NCBI GenBank assembly: GCA_029260165.1
Contig: JAJDDT010000028.1
Span: 35,261 to 99,260, forward strand
DNA: 64,000 nucleotides
Reading direction: 5' to 3'
Origin: Phycisphaerae bacterium
GTDB lineage: Bacteria > Planctomycetota > Phycisphaerae > UBA1845
Every line of letters begins with the position of its first letter. The first letter of the stretch is position 1. The translations under genes were made by a program, and so were the position numbers. The notes under the pieces were generated by a model. That model had not been told where the DNA came from, did not search any database, and saw only the letters and a list, made by a program, of their open reading frames with translations. Shown here piece by piece: positions 33,980-43,436 of this stretch.

Positions 33980-34915
33980 TCAGCCCTCAACCGGTTCGCC
34001 TGCGATTTTCTGGGCGATGCTTTTGGCAATGAGTTCGTAAACGCGACTTGGAATGACATCAAGCTTCAGGATCGACGCGAACTCCGCCACGTCGGTCTCG
34101 ATCTGTCCGAGCACATGATTCAGGACTTCAAGGTTCAGCCCGACGGTGCTCATCGCATGTTCGCACCTGGAGATGATGTCCGCATCGGCTGCGACCTCGC
34201 AGAGCAGCTCGGACAGATCGCATGCACCCGAAACGGTTCTTGTCAGTGCGTCCGTGTTCTCATCGAGATCGTCAGGACGCTCGTCGCATCCGACGTATTG
34301 GATGGCGTCCACCATGATCTGGGGGAGGCCCCAGCGGTTGAGCACGAGTGACGCGACCTGCGTGTTGGTCACACCGAGAACCTCTCGCTCCTGTGATTGA
34401 AACAGACTGTGATTGTGCGGCGAGAAGTTTTCCGCGATCGCGGCGTATTTGTCCGGCAGGGCTCGACTCAGCACGATGACACCCACGTTGCTCAGCAATC
34501 CGCACATGAACGCTTCCTCGCGCAACTGAGGGGCGACCTGGTCTGCGAATCTCGCAGCCAGAACCGCCGTTGCGAGCGATCGTCGCCAATAGTAGGCGGA
34601 GTCGACCGACGACGGTTGCGATTGTGAGATTTTTTCGACCATGCACCGACCCATGACGAGCGTTCGAATGCGCTTGATTCCGAGCAGACTCGACGCCTGC
34701 CCCAGCGAACTGATCTGTCTGGTAACACCAAACAAAGGTGAATTAGCCAGTCGCAAAACATCACTGGCAACACCGGGGTCTGTCGACAGCAACTGGATCA
34801 CGTCGTTCTGCTTGTAATTCTCGTCACGCGTGATTTCCATCAGACGGGTGACGATCTGCGGCGCGGATGGGATCGCGTCTGAGCGCTCGACGAAATCGAG
34901 AATCCTGGAATCCAT
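33980..34915 (-). CDS. HDOD-domain protein
   Basis: 311 residues. The N-terminal 210 residues are an HDOD domain (IPSAPQIVTRLMEITRD, DPGVASDVLRLANSPLFG, RSLATAVLAARFA, EAFMCGLLSNVGVIVLS), related to HD phosphohydrolases but lacking the metal-binding histidines. The rest is helical with no recognised output domain. HDOD proteins often act as signalling adaptors near chemotaxis or c-di-GMP genes. This gene is divergent from the chemotaxis operon across 376 bases that contain a sigma-54 promoter for cheW. Cytoplasmic. Confidence 0.85.
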   Translation of the reverse strand: MDSRILDFVERSDAIPSAPQIVTRLMEITRDENYKQNDVIQLLSTDPGVASDVLRLANSPLFGVTRQISSLGQASSLLGIKRIRTLVMGRCMVEKISQSQPSSVDSAYYWRRSLATAVLAARFADQVAPQLREEAFMCGLLSNVGVIVLSRALPDKYAAIAENFSPHNHSLFQSQEREVLGVTNTQVASLVLNRWGLPQIMVDAIQYVGCDERPDDLDENTDALTRTVSGACDLSELLCEVAADADIISRCEHAMSTVGLNLEVLNHVLGQIETDVAEFASILKLDVIPSRVYELIAKSIAQKIAGEPVEG

Positions 34916-35228
34916 AATGCAAAGCCTCTCAGCTTCAAAGACCGACCGATATGCGCAACCCGCGTTGCGGTACCCACGTCAAACATCGACAGCGACCATC
35001 GTGCCCTTCACCTAAATGATCCACCGTTGTTCCCCAAACCCCCTGGTGGAATTGTCCGGTCGCACGTTCGTCGGCATGGGTTCATCACCCGCGCACAATA
35101 TGGTCAGCGTCCGATAAGCCTGGTGGTGACCCAGAATTCCCCCAATCCCAATCGCGGGAAAACCGAATTCCCGGGTTCAAAATCCTTAGGTCAAGCTCGG
35201 ACCTCCAAAACACGATTTACAGTAGTGG
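34916..35228. other. Divergent intergenic region between HDOD and cheW genes
   Basis: No gene seen. It carries the upstream sequence of both units; the sigma-54 promoter at its right end should need enhancer-binding-protein sites here, but I could not single out a convincing dyad. Confidence 0.5.
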
Positions 35229-35245
35229 TTGGCAGGCGTCTTGCC
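35229..35245 (+). promoter_or_regulatory. Sigma-54 (-24/-12) promoter for the chemotaxis operon
   Basis: TTGGCAGGCGTCTTGCC: TTGGCA at the -24 element and TTGC at the -12, with exactly 10 bases between the GG and GC pairs. Lies 47 bases before the cheW ATG at 35292; transcription would start near 35256. Confidence 0.7.
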
Positions 35246-35291
35246 CGTCAACACATACATGACCCGTCGCGCGAACAAGGGACAAAATCCG

Positions 35292-35840
35292 ATGAGTGCA
35301 GCCACAACCGCCACGATTGAAGAAGCTTCGCGACCAGCGGGACACGAGGACCAGGGCAACGTCAATGCAGAAGGTGTGTCGCAGAGCCAGATCGTGAGTT
35401 TTCGCCTCGCGAACGAGGAGTACGGCGTGGATATCATGCGCGTCCAGGAAATCATCCTGATGGGAAAGGTGACGCGCGTGCCGGAAGTACCTGAGTTTAT
35501 CTGCGGCTTGATCAATCTCCGCGGTCATGTGATTCCGATCGTCGATCTTCGGATGAGATTCGGGCTCGATGCCTCCACAGAAAGCGAAGATACCCGCATC
35601 GTGGTCCTCAATGTTGGCAGCCGGACGATCGGAATCGTCGTGGACGCGGTCAACGAGGTCCTGCGCATTCAGCCCGACCAGGTCGAGCCACCTCCGTCGA
35701 GCATCGCGGGCGTTGATCAGGAGTACATTCGCGGGCTTGTGAAGTTTGAAAGCAAGCTGCTCATCCTCCTGGATATCGAAAACATTCTGTCGCGGGACGA
35801 CGACACAGCTCTCGCGTCCGAGGCGGTTTTGGGGGCATAA
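35292..35840 (+). CDS. cheW: CheW chemotaxis coupling protein
   Basis: 182 residues from ATG 35292. A ~45-residue variable N-terminus precedes the CheW SH3-like fold: IVSFRLANEEYGVDIMRVQE, VTRVPEVPEFICGLINLRG, HVIPIVDLRMRFG and GIVVDAVNEVLRI. All standard blocks are present. The protein links receptors to CheA. First gene of the operon behind the sigma-54 promoter; the MCP gene follows after 75 bases. Confidence 0.92.
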   Translation: MSAATTATIEEASRPAGHEDQGNVNAEGVSQSQIVSFRLANEEYGVDIMRVQEIILMGKVTRVPEVPEFICGLINLRGHVIPIVDLRMRFGLDASTESEDTRIVVLNVGSRTIGIVVDAVNEVLRIQPDQVEPPPSSIAGVDQEYIRGLVKFESKLLILLDIENILSRDDDTALASEAVLGA

Positions 35841-35915
35841 CGCAAAGAAACCCGGACGCTCGGTTGCAGAGCGGATGGTCGTAACGAAACAATAAAATAG
35901 TAACAGGACGAAATC

Positions 35916-37703
35916 ATGGCGACTGGCATTAAGAAGGAAAAAGAGATGAGTAATGACGCTCAGGGAAACCGGGACAACGCTTCTGATACGCAGGACGCCA
36001 ACGCGATACTGGAGGCCGTTCATCGCACGCAGGCGGTGATCGAGTTTGAGCTTGACGGAACAATCGTTACTGCCAACGACAACTTCTGCAAATGCCTGGG
36101 CTATTCCCTCGATGAAATCACGGGCCGACATCACAGCATGTTCGCCGAGAAGGAATTCGCAGCAAGCTCGGACTACAAGGAATTCTGGGCAACGCTGAAC
36201 CGAGGCCAATTCGTCGCCGGCGAATTCCTTCGTATCGGTAAGGGCGGTCGTGAAGTCTGGATCCAGGCTTCCTACAATCCGATTCTCGACGAGCAGGGAA
36301 ACCCGACAAGGGTCGTCAAATTCGCCACCGACATCACCGAACAAGCCAAACTGAGAATGGCCTCAGATCAGGAAGCTTCCAGGAAAACCGCCATGGTCGA
36401 GAACGCGCCGATCAACATCATGCTGGCTGACAGGGATTTCAACATCGTATACGCAAACCCGGCGACGGTCGAGAATCTGAAACCCCTCGAGCACCTGTTG
36501 CCGATCAAGCTTGAGCAACTCGTTGGAACCAACATCGATGTGTTCCACAAAAACCCCTCACACCAGCGCAGCCTTCTTTCAAATCCCAAGAATCTCCCGC
36601 ACCAGGCGGTCATCGAGGTGGGTGATCAAAAACTCGATTTGTTGGCCAGTGCGATCTATGACACGAACGGCGAATACATGGGCCCCATGGTCACATGGGC
36701 GAACATCACCGAAAAGCTGGCCATGGAGGAAAAGCAGAAGCAGATGCAGGAGGAGACCGAACGCACCGCCCAGGAATTGCAGGACAAGGTCGATCAGCTT
36801 CTGGCCAACGTTCAAGCCGCCGCCTCCGGTGATCTCACCACCGAAGTCGCGGTTAAGGGAAGCGATGCGGTAGGCCAACTTGGTGAGGGGCTGGAAAAGA
36901 TGATCTCCTCCCTGCGCGAGGTGATTTCGCAAATCGTTGAGGCTGCCGAGCAGTTCACCGATGGCGCGCGCATCGTGTCCGAAGGGTCTACTTCCCTGTC
37001 GGATGGTGCACAATCGCAGTCCGCCAGCGTTGAGGAGATGACCGCTTCCATACAGTCTCTCAGCAGCATGATCGCCGGTGTCGCCGAAAGCGCCAAAACC
37101 GCGGATACAACTGCCCGCGAGACCAGCATCAGTGCCGAACAGGGCGGAGGGGCGGTCGAGAAGAACATCGAAGCCATGAAACTGATCGACAAGTCGTCCG
37201 AGCAGATCGGCGAGATCATCGGCGTGATTTCCGAGATCGCTTCGCAAACCAATCTGCTCGCCCTCAATGCAGCCATCGAAGCCGCCCGCGCGGGTGAGCA
37301 TGGCCTCGGATTCGCCGTGGTCGCCGACGAGGTGCGAAAACTTGCTGAACGCTCGAGCGAAGCCGCCAAGGAAATCGCCGCGCTAATCAAGGAATCGACC
37401 CAGCGCGTCAAGGAGGGGGCTGAGCTGAGCGAGCAGACCGGTGCCGCCCTGAAAAAAATCATCGAGGGCGTTGATGAAACCGCTCAGGGTATCGCCTCGA
37501 TCGCAAACGCAACCGAGGAGCAGAGTTCCACCGCCTCCGAAGTCAACACCGGTGTCCAGAACATAGCCTCGGTCACCGAAAACAACGCATCCGCGTCAGA
37601 AGAAATGGCTGGCTCTGCCGAGGAACTTTCAGGGCAGGCCCAGCAGCTCAGGGAGCTTGTCTCAGCCTTCAAAATCGATGCGGCAGCGTCTGCGGCGAGC
37701 TAG
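35916..37703 (+). CDS. Soluble methyl-accepting chemotaxis protein with tandem PAS domains
   Basis: 595 residues from ATG 35916 (AGGAC upstream; ATG 35946 alternative). PAS 1 at about 25-140 ([20 protein letters not shown] ... [11 protein letters not shown]), PAS 2 at 150-265 ([19 protein letters not shown] ... VTWANITEK), coiled-coil linker, a HAMP-like stretch ([15 protein letters not shown]) and the MCP signalling hairpin, with the tip [20 protein letters not shown]. No transmembrane helix exists, so the receptor is cytoplasmic. It lacks a C-terminal NWETF-type pentapeptide. The PAS domains may bind heme, flavin or another ligand. Confidence 0.9.
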   Translation: MATGIKKEKEMSNDAQGNRDNASDTQDANAILEAVHRTQAVIEFELDGTIVTANDNFCKCLGYSLDEITGRHHSMFAEKEFAASSDYKEFWATLNRGQFVAGEFLRIGKGGREVWIQASYNPILDEQGNPTRVVKFATDITEQAKLRMASDQEASRKTAMVENAPINIMLADRDFNIVYANPATVENLKPLEHLLPIKLEQLVGTNIDVFHKNPSHQRSLLSNPKNLPHQAVIEVGDQKLDLLASAIYDTNGEYMGPMVTWANITEKLAMEEKQKQMQEETERTAQELQDKVDQLLANVQAAASGDLTTEVAVKGSDAVGQLGEGLEKMISSLREVISQIVEAAEQFTDGARIVSEGSTSLSDGAQSQSASVEEMTASIQSLSSMIAGVAESAKTADTTARETSISAEQGGGAVEKNIEAMKLIDKSSEQIGEIIGVISEIASQTNLLALNAAIEAARAGEHGLGFAVVADEVRKLAERSSEAAKEIAALIKESTQRVKEGAELSEQTGAALKKIIEGVDETAQGIASIANATEEQSSTASEVNTGVQNIASVTENNASASEEMAGSAEELSGQAQQLRELVSAFKIDAAASAAS

Positions 37704-37723
37704 TTGATGAACTGATGCTTTGT

Positions 37724-37759
37724 GAACAAACCGTCGCCAAGACCGGCGGCGGTTTGTTC
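37724..37759 (+). promoter_or_regulatory. Strong stem-loop between MCP and cheR genes (attenuator/processing site)
   Basis: GAACAAACCGTCGCC pairs over 15 bases with GGCGGCGGTTTGTTC, one G-U wobble, 6-base loop. No T-tract follows, so partial termination or mRNA processing is more likely than full termination. Confidence 0.6.
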
Positions 37760-37782
37760 CGATTCTCAACGGACGACCCGAA

Positions 37783-38661
37783 ATGAATCTGATCAAGCTC
37801 ACCGACAGGGAATTCGAGAAAATGGCAGCGCTTGTCTACGATCGGACGGGCATCCACCTCCCGGTCGAAAAGCTGGGACTTCTGAGCAACCGCTTGCGCA
37901 AGCGACTCAAGGCGCTGGACCTGGAATCCTTCTCAGCCTACCACGATCTGCTGCTCGACAAAAAAGGCTGCGAAGAGGAACTCCCGAATTTCCTCTCGGC
38001 TGTGACCACAAACGAAACCTATTTCTTCCGCAATGAGCAGTTGTGGAAGTTCGTCGGAACGGATTTCGTCAAGAACCTCGTCGAGACCAGAACAAAAGGC
38101 ACCAAAACCGTCCGGGTCTGGAGTGCAGCCAGCAGCAGCGGCGAGGAGGCGTACACCTGCGCCATTGTTCTTCGCGAAAATCTTCCGAGCTTCAGTTCAT
38201 GGAACGTGTCCATCATCGGCAGCGACATCAGCAGCCGCGTTCTGGACAAAGCCAAAGGTGGTGTCTACGACGCCTACGCGGTCTCCCGAATGCCTCCTGA
38301 AGTCCTGAAGAAATGGTTCAAAATTGCGGACGGCTCACACACGGTTCGTGATGAGCTGAAAAAAATGGTTCGTTTCCAGACGCATAATCTCCGCGATCCG
38401 TTTCCAAACGCACGCTTTGATCTGGTTTTCCTTCGCAATGTGCTTATGTATTTCGATCTCGAAATGAAAAAGCGGGTCATCAAACACGTCGGTGACGCGC
38501 TCGTCCCCGGCGGACATCTCATCGTTGGCGATGTCGATCCGATTCGAACAATTCCCGAGCTTAGTGCAGCCAATCAGTGTGAATATCAGCGACCGGGCGT
38601 CTATCGAAAACCGGGAGCAAAGAGCGCCTTCACCGGCAACCAACGGATGGCCACAAAATGA
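37783..38661 (+). CDS. cheR: CheR chemotaxis protein methyltransferase
   Basis: 292 residues. N-terminal helical CheR domain (FEKMAALVYDRTGIHLP), then the SAM-binding domain: TNETYFFRNEQLW, VRVWSAASSSGEEAYTCA (motif I), IIGSDISSRVL, and DLVFLRNVLMYF. It transfers methyl groups from SAM to receptor glutamates. The stop codon overlaps the cheA start (ATGA). Confidence 0.93.
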   Translation: MNLIKLTDREFEKMAALVYDRTGIHLPVEKLGLLSNRLRKRLKALDLESFSAYHDLLLDKKGCEEELPNFLSAVTTNETYFFRNEQLWKFVGTDFVKNLVETRTKGTKTVRVWSAASSSGEEAYTCAIVLRENLPSFSSWNVSIIGSDISSRVLDKAKGGVYDAYAVSRMPPEVLKKWFKIADGSHTVRDELKKMVRFQTHNLRDPFPNARFDLVFLRNVLMYFDLEMKKRVIKHVGDALVPGGHLIVGDVDPIRTIPELSAANQCEYQRPGVYRKPGAKSAFTGNQRMATK

Positions 38662-41600
38662 GCGAGTTCATCACAGTGACGCCGGAACTGCTGGCCGGTT
38701 TTCTGGACGAAGCCCCTGAATACCTGTCGATGCTCGACGAGGGCGTGCTCGTTTTCGAGTCCATTGCGGGCGAAGGCGGAAGTCTCGCGCTCGACGAACC
38801 CGCCGAACAGGAACGAATGAACGAGATGTTCCGCGCAGCCCACAGCCTCAAGGGGCTGGCTGCCGCCATGGGGTTCGACAAGATTCGCGATCTGACCCAC
38901 CTCATGGAAACACTGTTCGACCAGATCAGAATGCGAAAGCGACTGCTCGATCCCACCGCCATCGAAACACTCTTTACGGTGTTCGACAACCTGCGCGAAC
39001 TCGTCGGTGAGCTGTCTCAGGAAGGCGGTGAGCCGGTCACCATCTCCGCCGCCATCGCAGCTTTGGAAGCCATCCTGAACACGTCACCCGACGCAGCTCC
39101 GCAGGAACCCGACGCCGCACCCGAACAATCCGACGCGTTGACACAACAGGATGACGACAGCGAATCACCACCGCCGGAAATCACCAGCGTCGAAATCGAA
39201 GAGGTCGTCGAGCCTGCGCTATCCGTCGAGCCTGCAGCATCCGACGAGCAACCCGGTGGCGTGACCGAGAGTCAGAAACTCCTGCAGGAAGATCCCGAGT
39301 TGGCGAAACTGTTCGTCGAATCCACCATTGAAACACTGGAGGAACTGAACCAGGGTCTGCTGAAACTCGAGGAAACCCCCGCCGATCTCGACGTGCTCAA
39401 CGAGATATTCCGCTGCGCGCACAACGTAAAGGGAGCCTGCGGAGCAGCCGGTCTCCACAGTCCGCATCGGTTGACCCACGAAATGGAAACCGTGCTTGAC
39501 CGACTTCGCAGTCAACAGCTCTCCATTGAAGATTCCCTGATGAACGCCCTGTTCAGCAGCGTCGATAAGCTTCGGGCGTGCGTCGAGGGCGTCAGAAATG
39601 ACGGGTTTTGCGAGATCGTGTTCGACGACGACACCACGCTGTTTGCGCAGTGGATGGAATCCCGGGACGCCGAAACCAACGAGGGCGACGGGGCATTCAT
39701 CGACGGGGCTGCCGGAAACGATGATGGGAATGATGGAATGCTGACGGTGACCGTCGAGTTTCCACCGGATTTCATCGAGTCCGAGATTCAATCCTATCTC
39801 ATTCACAACAAACTCAAGGATTGTGGTGAAATCGTCGGCGTCGATCCCGACCTCGACAACCTCGACGGTGATGGGTCGATTGAGAAAATCTGCTTCACGA
39901 TCCGCACGACCGTAGACGCCGACGAAATTAAACGACTCGTTGGTGCATTTTCGGTCAAGAGCGTTGTTGTCACCGGTGGGGCTGCGCCCGCAGACGCGAT
40001 GCGTGAGACTTCAGACGCCGGGAGTGACAAACCGGAGCCGTCAGATACCGAATCAGCCACCAACGACGAACCCGTTCCGGGTATTGCCGTCAGTCAGCCG
40101 CAACCGGATTCCATTCCCACGCCAGCGCCCACAAAAACCGCGGACACGGCAAAGACCGCAAGCCCAACGAAGACGACAAAACCCGTCAAAACTGCCCCCC
40201 CCCCACCGAAACCCGTATCCGGTGGACAAAAGGCAGCGCAGAAAACCGCACCGTCCGCCAAACCCGGTGAGACGATTCGTGTCGATCTGGATCGCCTCGA
40301 TCAACTCATGAATCTTGGCGGAGAGCTGGTCATCAACAAAGCCCGCTTCGTCCAGGTCCATTCGCAGCTCGAATCCGTTTTCTCAAGCAAGAACCTCAGC
40401 TACCTCGTGGATGACATGTCTGATCGACTGGTCAGACTGAACGACGAGGTTGCAGAAACTCAGTCAAAATCCAGAAACCATCGATCACCTTCCGGGCTTG
40501 CCGATACCGCGCTCCATCTCGCGCAGGATTTCGATCAGATCAAAACGCTGCTCAGTCGCGTACACGAATCACGCGACTCCATGAACGTCTTTTCCGAGGC
40601 GCTACACAGCCTGAATCTCATCTCCGAGGGAATTCAGAAGCGAATCATGGAAACGCGCATGGTCTCCGTCGGACCGCTGTTTCAGCGCTTCCGACGTGTC
40701 GTGCGTGACATCGCAAAATCCACCAGCAAACGTGTCGATCTCGTCCTGCACGGCGAAGCAACAGAGATGGACAAACGCATGATCGATGAGTTGGCCGACC
40801 CGATCACGCACATGGTCCGCAACAGCGTCGACCACGGGATCGAGTTGCCCGACGAACGCATCGCCGCCGGAAAACCACCTGTCGCTTCCGTCGAACTCAA
40901 TGCCTATCATCGCGGGCGACACATCTGCATCGAAATTCGCGACGATGGCAAGGGTGTCGACGTCGAACGTGTCAGGGAATTAATCGTCGAACGTGAGTTG
41001 GCCACCGCCAAACAAGTCGAGCAGATGTCGCACAAGGAGATCATTCAGCACGTCTTCAAGCCCGGCTTCTCGACCGCAACGGAAGTGACAGACCTGTCAG
41101 GCCGGGGCATGGGCATGGACATCGTTCTGAGCAAGATCGACAAGATCAACGGCGCCGTCGATATCGAAAGCGAGCCTGGAGTCGGCACCACGGTCACCAT
41201 CCAGCTTCCGTTGACACTGGCGATCATCACAGCCCTGCTCTGCCGCATCGGCAGGGGTGTCTACGCCGTTCCGCTTGAAATGGTCGCGGAAATCCTCACC
41301 GTCCGAAACGAGGAAATTCAATATGTCCAGAAAAAACGCGTGATTGTCGTTCGCGAACGCGTTATCCCGTTGGCGAGATTCGACCACATTTTCCAGATCA
41401 AACAGCAGGGTGAATTAACAGCAGACGAACCCGATGGCGAACTGATGACCGTGATCGTGTTGGCTTTCCAGAACGAGTTCCTCGGGCTTGTGGTCGACGA
41501 TCTGATCGGACAGGAGGATGTCGTCATCAAGAACCTCGCCGCAAATTTCCGAAACGTCGATGGCATCGCCGGAGCGTCAATCATGGGCGACGGTTCCGTT

Positions 41601-41723
41601 TCACTGATCCTCGATGTCGCCGCCATGATGCAGATGTTCGTCACCCGTGAACAACAACGAAACGAAATCGGTCCGCCTGTTATCGAAGCGATTGAGAAAA
41701 CCGAGGAAACAGTGGGTGCCTGA
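38658..41723 (+). CDS. cheA: CheA chemotaxis histidine kinase with two Hpt domains
   Basis: 1021 residues. Hpt1 at 1-125 with His62 in RAAHSLKGLAAA; acidic linker; Hpt2 at 205-315 with His255 in RCAHNVKGACGA; a middle region of about 100 residues (TVEFPPDFIESEIQSYL) that may be a regulator-binding domain; a Pro/Thr/Lys-rich linker containing a C10 tract; dimerisation (RLDQLMNLGGELVINKARF); HATPase (MVRNSVDHGIELPDE, IEIRDDGKGVD, GRGMGMDIV); and a C-terminal CheW-like domain. Double Hpt CheAs occur in several phyla and may feed two response regulators; CheY and CheB are both nearby. Start overlaps cheR. Confidence 0.93.
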   Translation: MSEFITVTPELLAGFLDEAPEYLSMLDEGVLVFESIAGEGGSLALDEPAEQERMNEMFRAAHSLKGLAAAMGFDKIRDLTHLMETLFDQIRMRKRLLDPTAIETLFTVFDNLRELVGELSQEGGEPVTISAAIAALEAILNTSPDAAPQEPDAAPEQSDALTQQDDDSESPPPEITSVEIEEVVEPALSVEPAASDEQPGGVTESQKLLQEDPELAKLFVESTIETLEELNQGLLKLEETPADLDVLNEIFRCAHNVKGACGAAGLHSPHRLTHEMETVLDRLRSQQLSIEDSLMNALFSSVDKLRACVEGVRNDGFCEIVFDDDTTLFAQWMESRDAETNEGDGAFIDGAAGNDDGNDGMLTVTVEFPPDFIESEIQSYLIHNKLKDCGEIVGVDPDLDNLDGDGSIEKICFTIRTTVDADEIKRLVGAFSVKSVVVTGGAAPADAMRETSDAGSDKPEPSDTESATNDEPVPGIAVSQPQPDSIPTPAPTKTADTAKTASPTKTTKPVKTAPPPPKPVSGGQKAAQKTAPSAKPGETIRVDLDRLDQLMNLGGELVINKARFVQVHSQLESVFSSKNLSYLVDDMSDRLVRLNDEVAETQSKSRNHRSPSGLADTALHLAQDFDQIKTLLSRVHESRDSMNVFSEALHSLNLISEGIQKRIMETRMVSVGPLFQRFRRVVRDIAKSTSKRVDLVLHGEATEMDKRMIDELADPITHMVRNSVDHGIELPDERIAAGKPPVASVELNAYHRGRHICIEIRDDGKGVDVERVRELIVERELATAKQVEQMSHKEIIQHVFKPGFSTATEVTDLSGRGMGMDIVLSKIDKINGAVDIESEPGVGTTVTIQLPLTLAIITALLCRIGRGVYAVPLEMVAEILTVRNEEIQYVQKKRVIVVRERVIPLARFDHIFQIKQQGELTADEPDGELMTVIVLAFQNEFLGLVVDDLIGQEDVVIKNLAANFRNVDGIAGASIMGDGSVSLILDVAAMMQMFVTREQQRNEIGPPVIEAIEKTEETVGA
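40195..40204 (+). repeat. C10 homopolymer tract inside cheA
   Basis: Ten consecutive C encode part of APPPPKP in the linker before the dimerisation domain. A slip of one or two bases would truncate the kinase before its catalytic domain. Confidence 0.9.
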
Positions 41724-41729
41724 AATCAT

Positions 41730-42920
41730 ATGCTGACCGAAACGACCACAACCAATCTGGCCGACGCGCTGAGAACCATCACCGTCAACAGCGCCTACAA
41801 CGCCTCGCGCGCGTTGTCCAAGTGGTTTAAGCATGGTGTTCGCCTTCACTGTGACGGCTTCCAGTCCGTTCCCATCCGAGACGCATCAGGACTCGTGGCC
41901 GACCCGGACGAACCACTCGCCGCCGTTCTCATGCCTCTCGAAGGAGACATTGGTGGAAACATTCTACTCGCGTTTCCCGAAAAAACCGCCCTGCGACTCG
42001 TCGATATCATGCTCTCCATGCCGGAGGGAACCACAACACAATTCACCGAACTTGAACAATCCGCGCTGCAGGAAACTGGCAACATCGTCGGAAGTGCCTT
42101 CGCCAACAGCCTCGCAACCTGGCTGAAAGCAGACGTCAGACCAGCCGCACCCGCCTTCGCCCACGATATCGGAGCCGCCGTGATCCAGCCTCTGCTCGCC
42201 TCGCAGGCGGAGATGTCCGACACCGTGCTCCTGTGCAAAACGAAATTCGTCTTCGACAAAAAACAGCTCGACTGGGTCTTCCTCCTGCTGCCGTCAAACG
42301 ACGCACTCAAGGTCATGAAGCAGCGGAGTGAGAGCGACCACGTCAAACAACGGGCCTTGCAAACCATCGCCGTCAATGGTGCATTCGAGGCGTCACGCGC
42401 CATGTCCAAATGGCTCCAGAGAGGCGTCCAACTCAACACCGAGGGTTTTGAACGACGACCACTGCGCGACGTCTGCACGCCCGAAGACACTGCCGGACCC
42501 GTCGTCGCGATGCACACCGCGCTGATGGACCAGATGGGTGGCCACACACTGATGATGATGTCAATGGAGACAGCCCACAGGCTGGTCGACATCCTCGTCG
42601 GACAAACACCCGGCACCACCACCGAACTCGACGAAATGGGCAGATCATGCCTGCAGGAAACAGGCAACATCATCAGCAGTTCCTTCGTCAACAGTTGGGC
42701 AAAGTGGCTGGACATTACCACCGAACCGGGAGCACCAAACGTTCTGGTCGATCACCCGGAATCGATCATGCAGTCCGTCCTCGTCGAACAGGCGATGGCT
42801 GGCGATGAGGTTTTCATGGCCAAAACCGATTTCAACGTCGATGGGCAGTGGCTGGAGTGGGAATTCTATCTGTTGCCCGCACCAGCATCGTTGCGATTTA
42901 TTGAAGCTGCGTGTGGGTAA
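41730..42920 (+). CDS. Tandem CheC-like chemotaxis phosphatase domains
   Basis: 396 residues made of two similar halves (about 10-195 and 207-396). Each repeat opens with SAYNASRALSKW or GAFEASRAMSKW and contains LQETGNIVGSAFANSLA (Glu115/Asn118) or LQETGNIISSSFVNSWA (Glu310/Asn313), the E-x-x-N motif of CheC/CheX phosphatases. Ordinary CheC is about 200 residues and has two active helices; here the first helix of each half has lost the Glu (DALRTI), leaving one site per repeat. It lies between cheA and cheD, and CheC and CheD usually form a complex. Likely dephosphorylates CheY-P. Confidence 0.8.
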   Translation: MLTETTTTNLADALRTITVNSAYNASRALSKWFKHGVRLHCDGFQSVPIRDASGLVADPDEPLAAVLMPLEGDIGGNILLAFPEKTALRLVDIMLSMPEGTTTQFTELEQSALQETGNIVGSAFANSLATWLKADVRPAAPAFAHDIGAAVIQPLLASQAEMSDTVLLCKTKFVFDKKQLDWVFLLLPSNDALKVMKQRSESDHVKQRALQTIAVNGAFEASRAMSKWLQRGVQLNTEGFERRPLRDVCTPEDTAGPVVAMHTALMDQMGGHTLMMMSMETAHRLVDILVGQTPGTTTELDEMGRSCLQETGNIISSSFVNSWAKWLDITTEPGAPNVLVDHPESIMQSVLVEQAMAGDEVFMAKTDFNVDGQWLEWEFYLLPAPASLRFIEAACG

Positions 42921-42930
42921 GGATGCACTG

Positions 42931-43398
42931 ATGTCAGAAACGCATTTGATAGGCATCGCGGATGTGAAAGTCGTCACACACCCCGACAGGATACGAACGA
43001 CCCTCGGCTCATGCATCGGCGTCGCCATCTACGACCGTGTGACCAAAAAAGGCGGAATGGCCCACGTCATGCTCCCGACATCCGAAGGGTGTCAGGGCGA
43101 CAAGGGCAAGTTCGCAGATACCGCCGTCGACTGGCTCGTGAATGAGGTCATCGGTGCAGGATGCGACAGGCGACGCATCGCCGCCAAAATCGCCGGTGGG
43201 GCGTCCATGTTCGGACCCGCCACCGATAACGGCCTCGGCGAGAGAAACGCCAACGCAGTGAAGGATCGTCTGAAAAAACACAACATCCGCCTGGTGGCTG
43301 AGCACATCGGAGGACAAAAAGGGCGGCGAATGTTGCTCGCTCCCGATACCGGAGACGTCGAGGTGCAGATCATCGGCGAGGAACCCTGCATGATCTGA
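42931..43398 (+). CDS. cheD: CheD receptor glutamine deamidase
   Basis: 155 residues from ATG 42931 with AAGG upstream. The catalytic block is LGSCIGVAIYD with the nucleophilic Cys, then GGMAHVMLP with the His, and the conserved KIAGGASMFG and IGERN-like LGERNANAV. CheD deamidates receptor glutamines and interacts with CheC, encoded immediately upstream (10 bases). All catalytic residues present. Confidence 0.92.
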   Translation: MSETHLIGIADVKVVTHPDRIRTTLGSCIGVAIYDRVTKKGGMAHVMLPTSEGCQGDKGKFADTAVDWLVNEVIGAGCDRRRIAAKIAGGASMFGPATDNGLGERNANAVKDRLKKHNIRLVAEHIGGQKGRRMLLAPDTGDVEVQIIGEEPCMI

Positions 43399-43436
43399 CG
43401 TGTGGAATAACCGCACTCGCGCAAATGGAGAATGCC

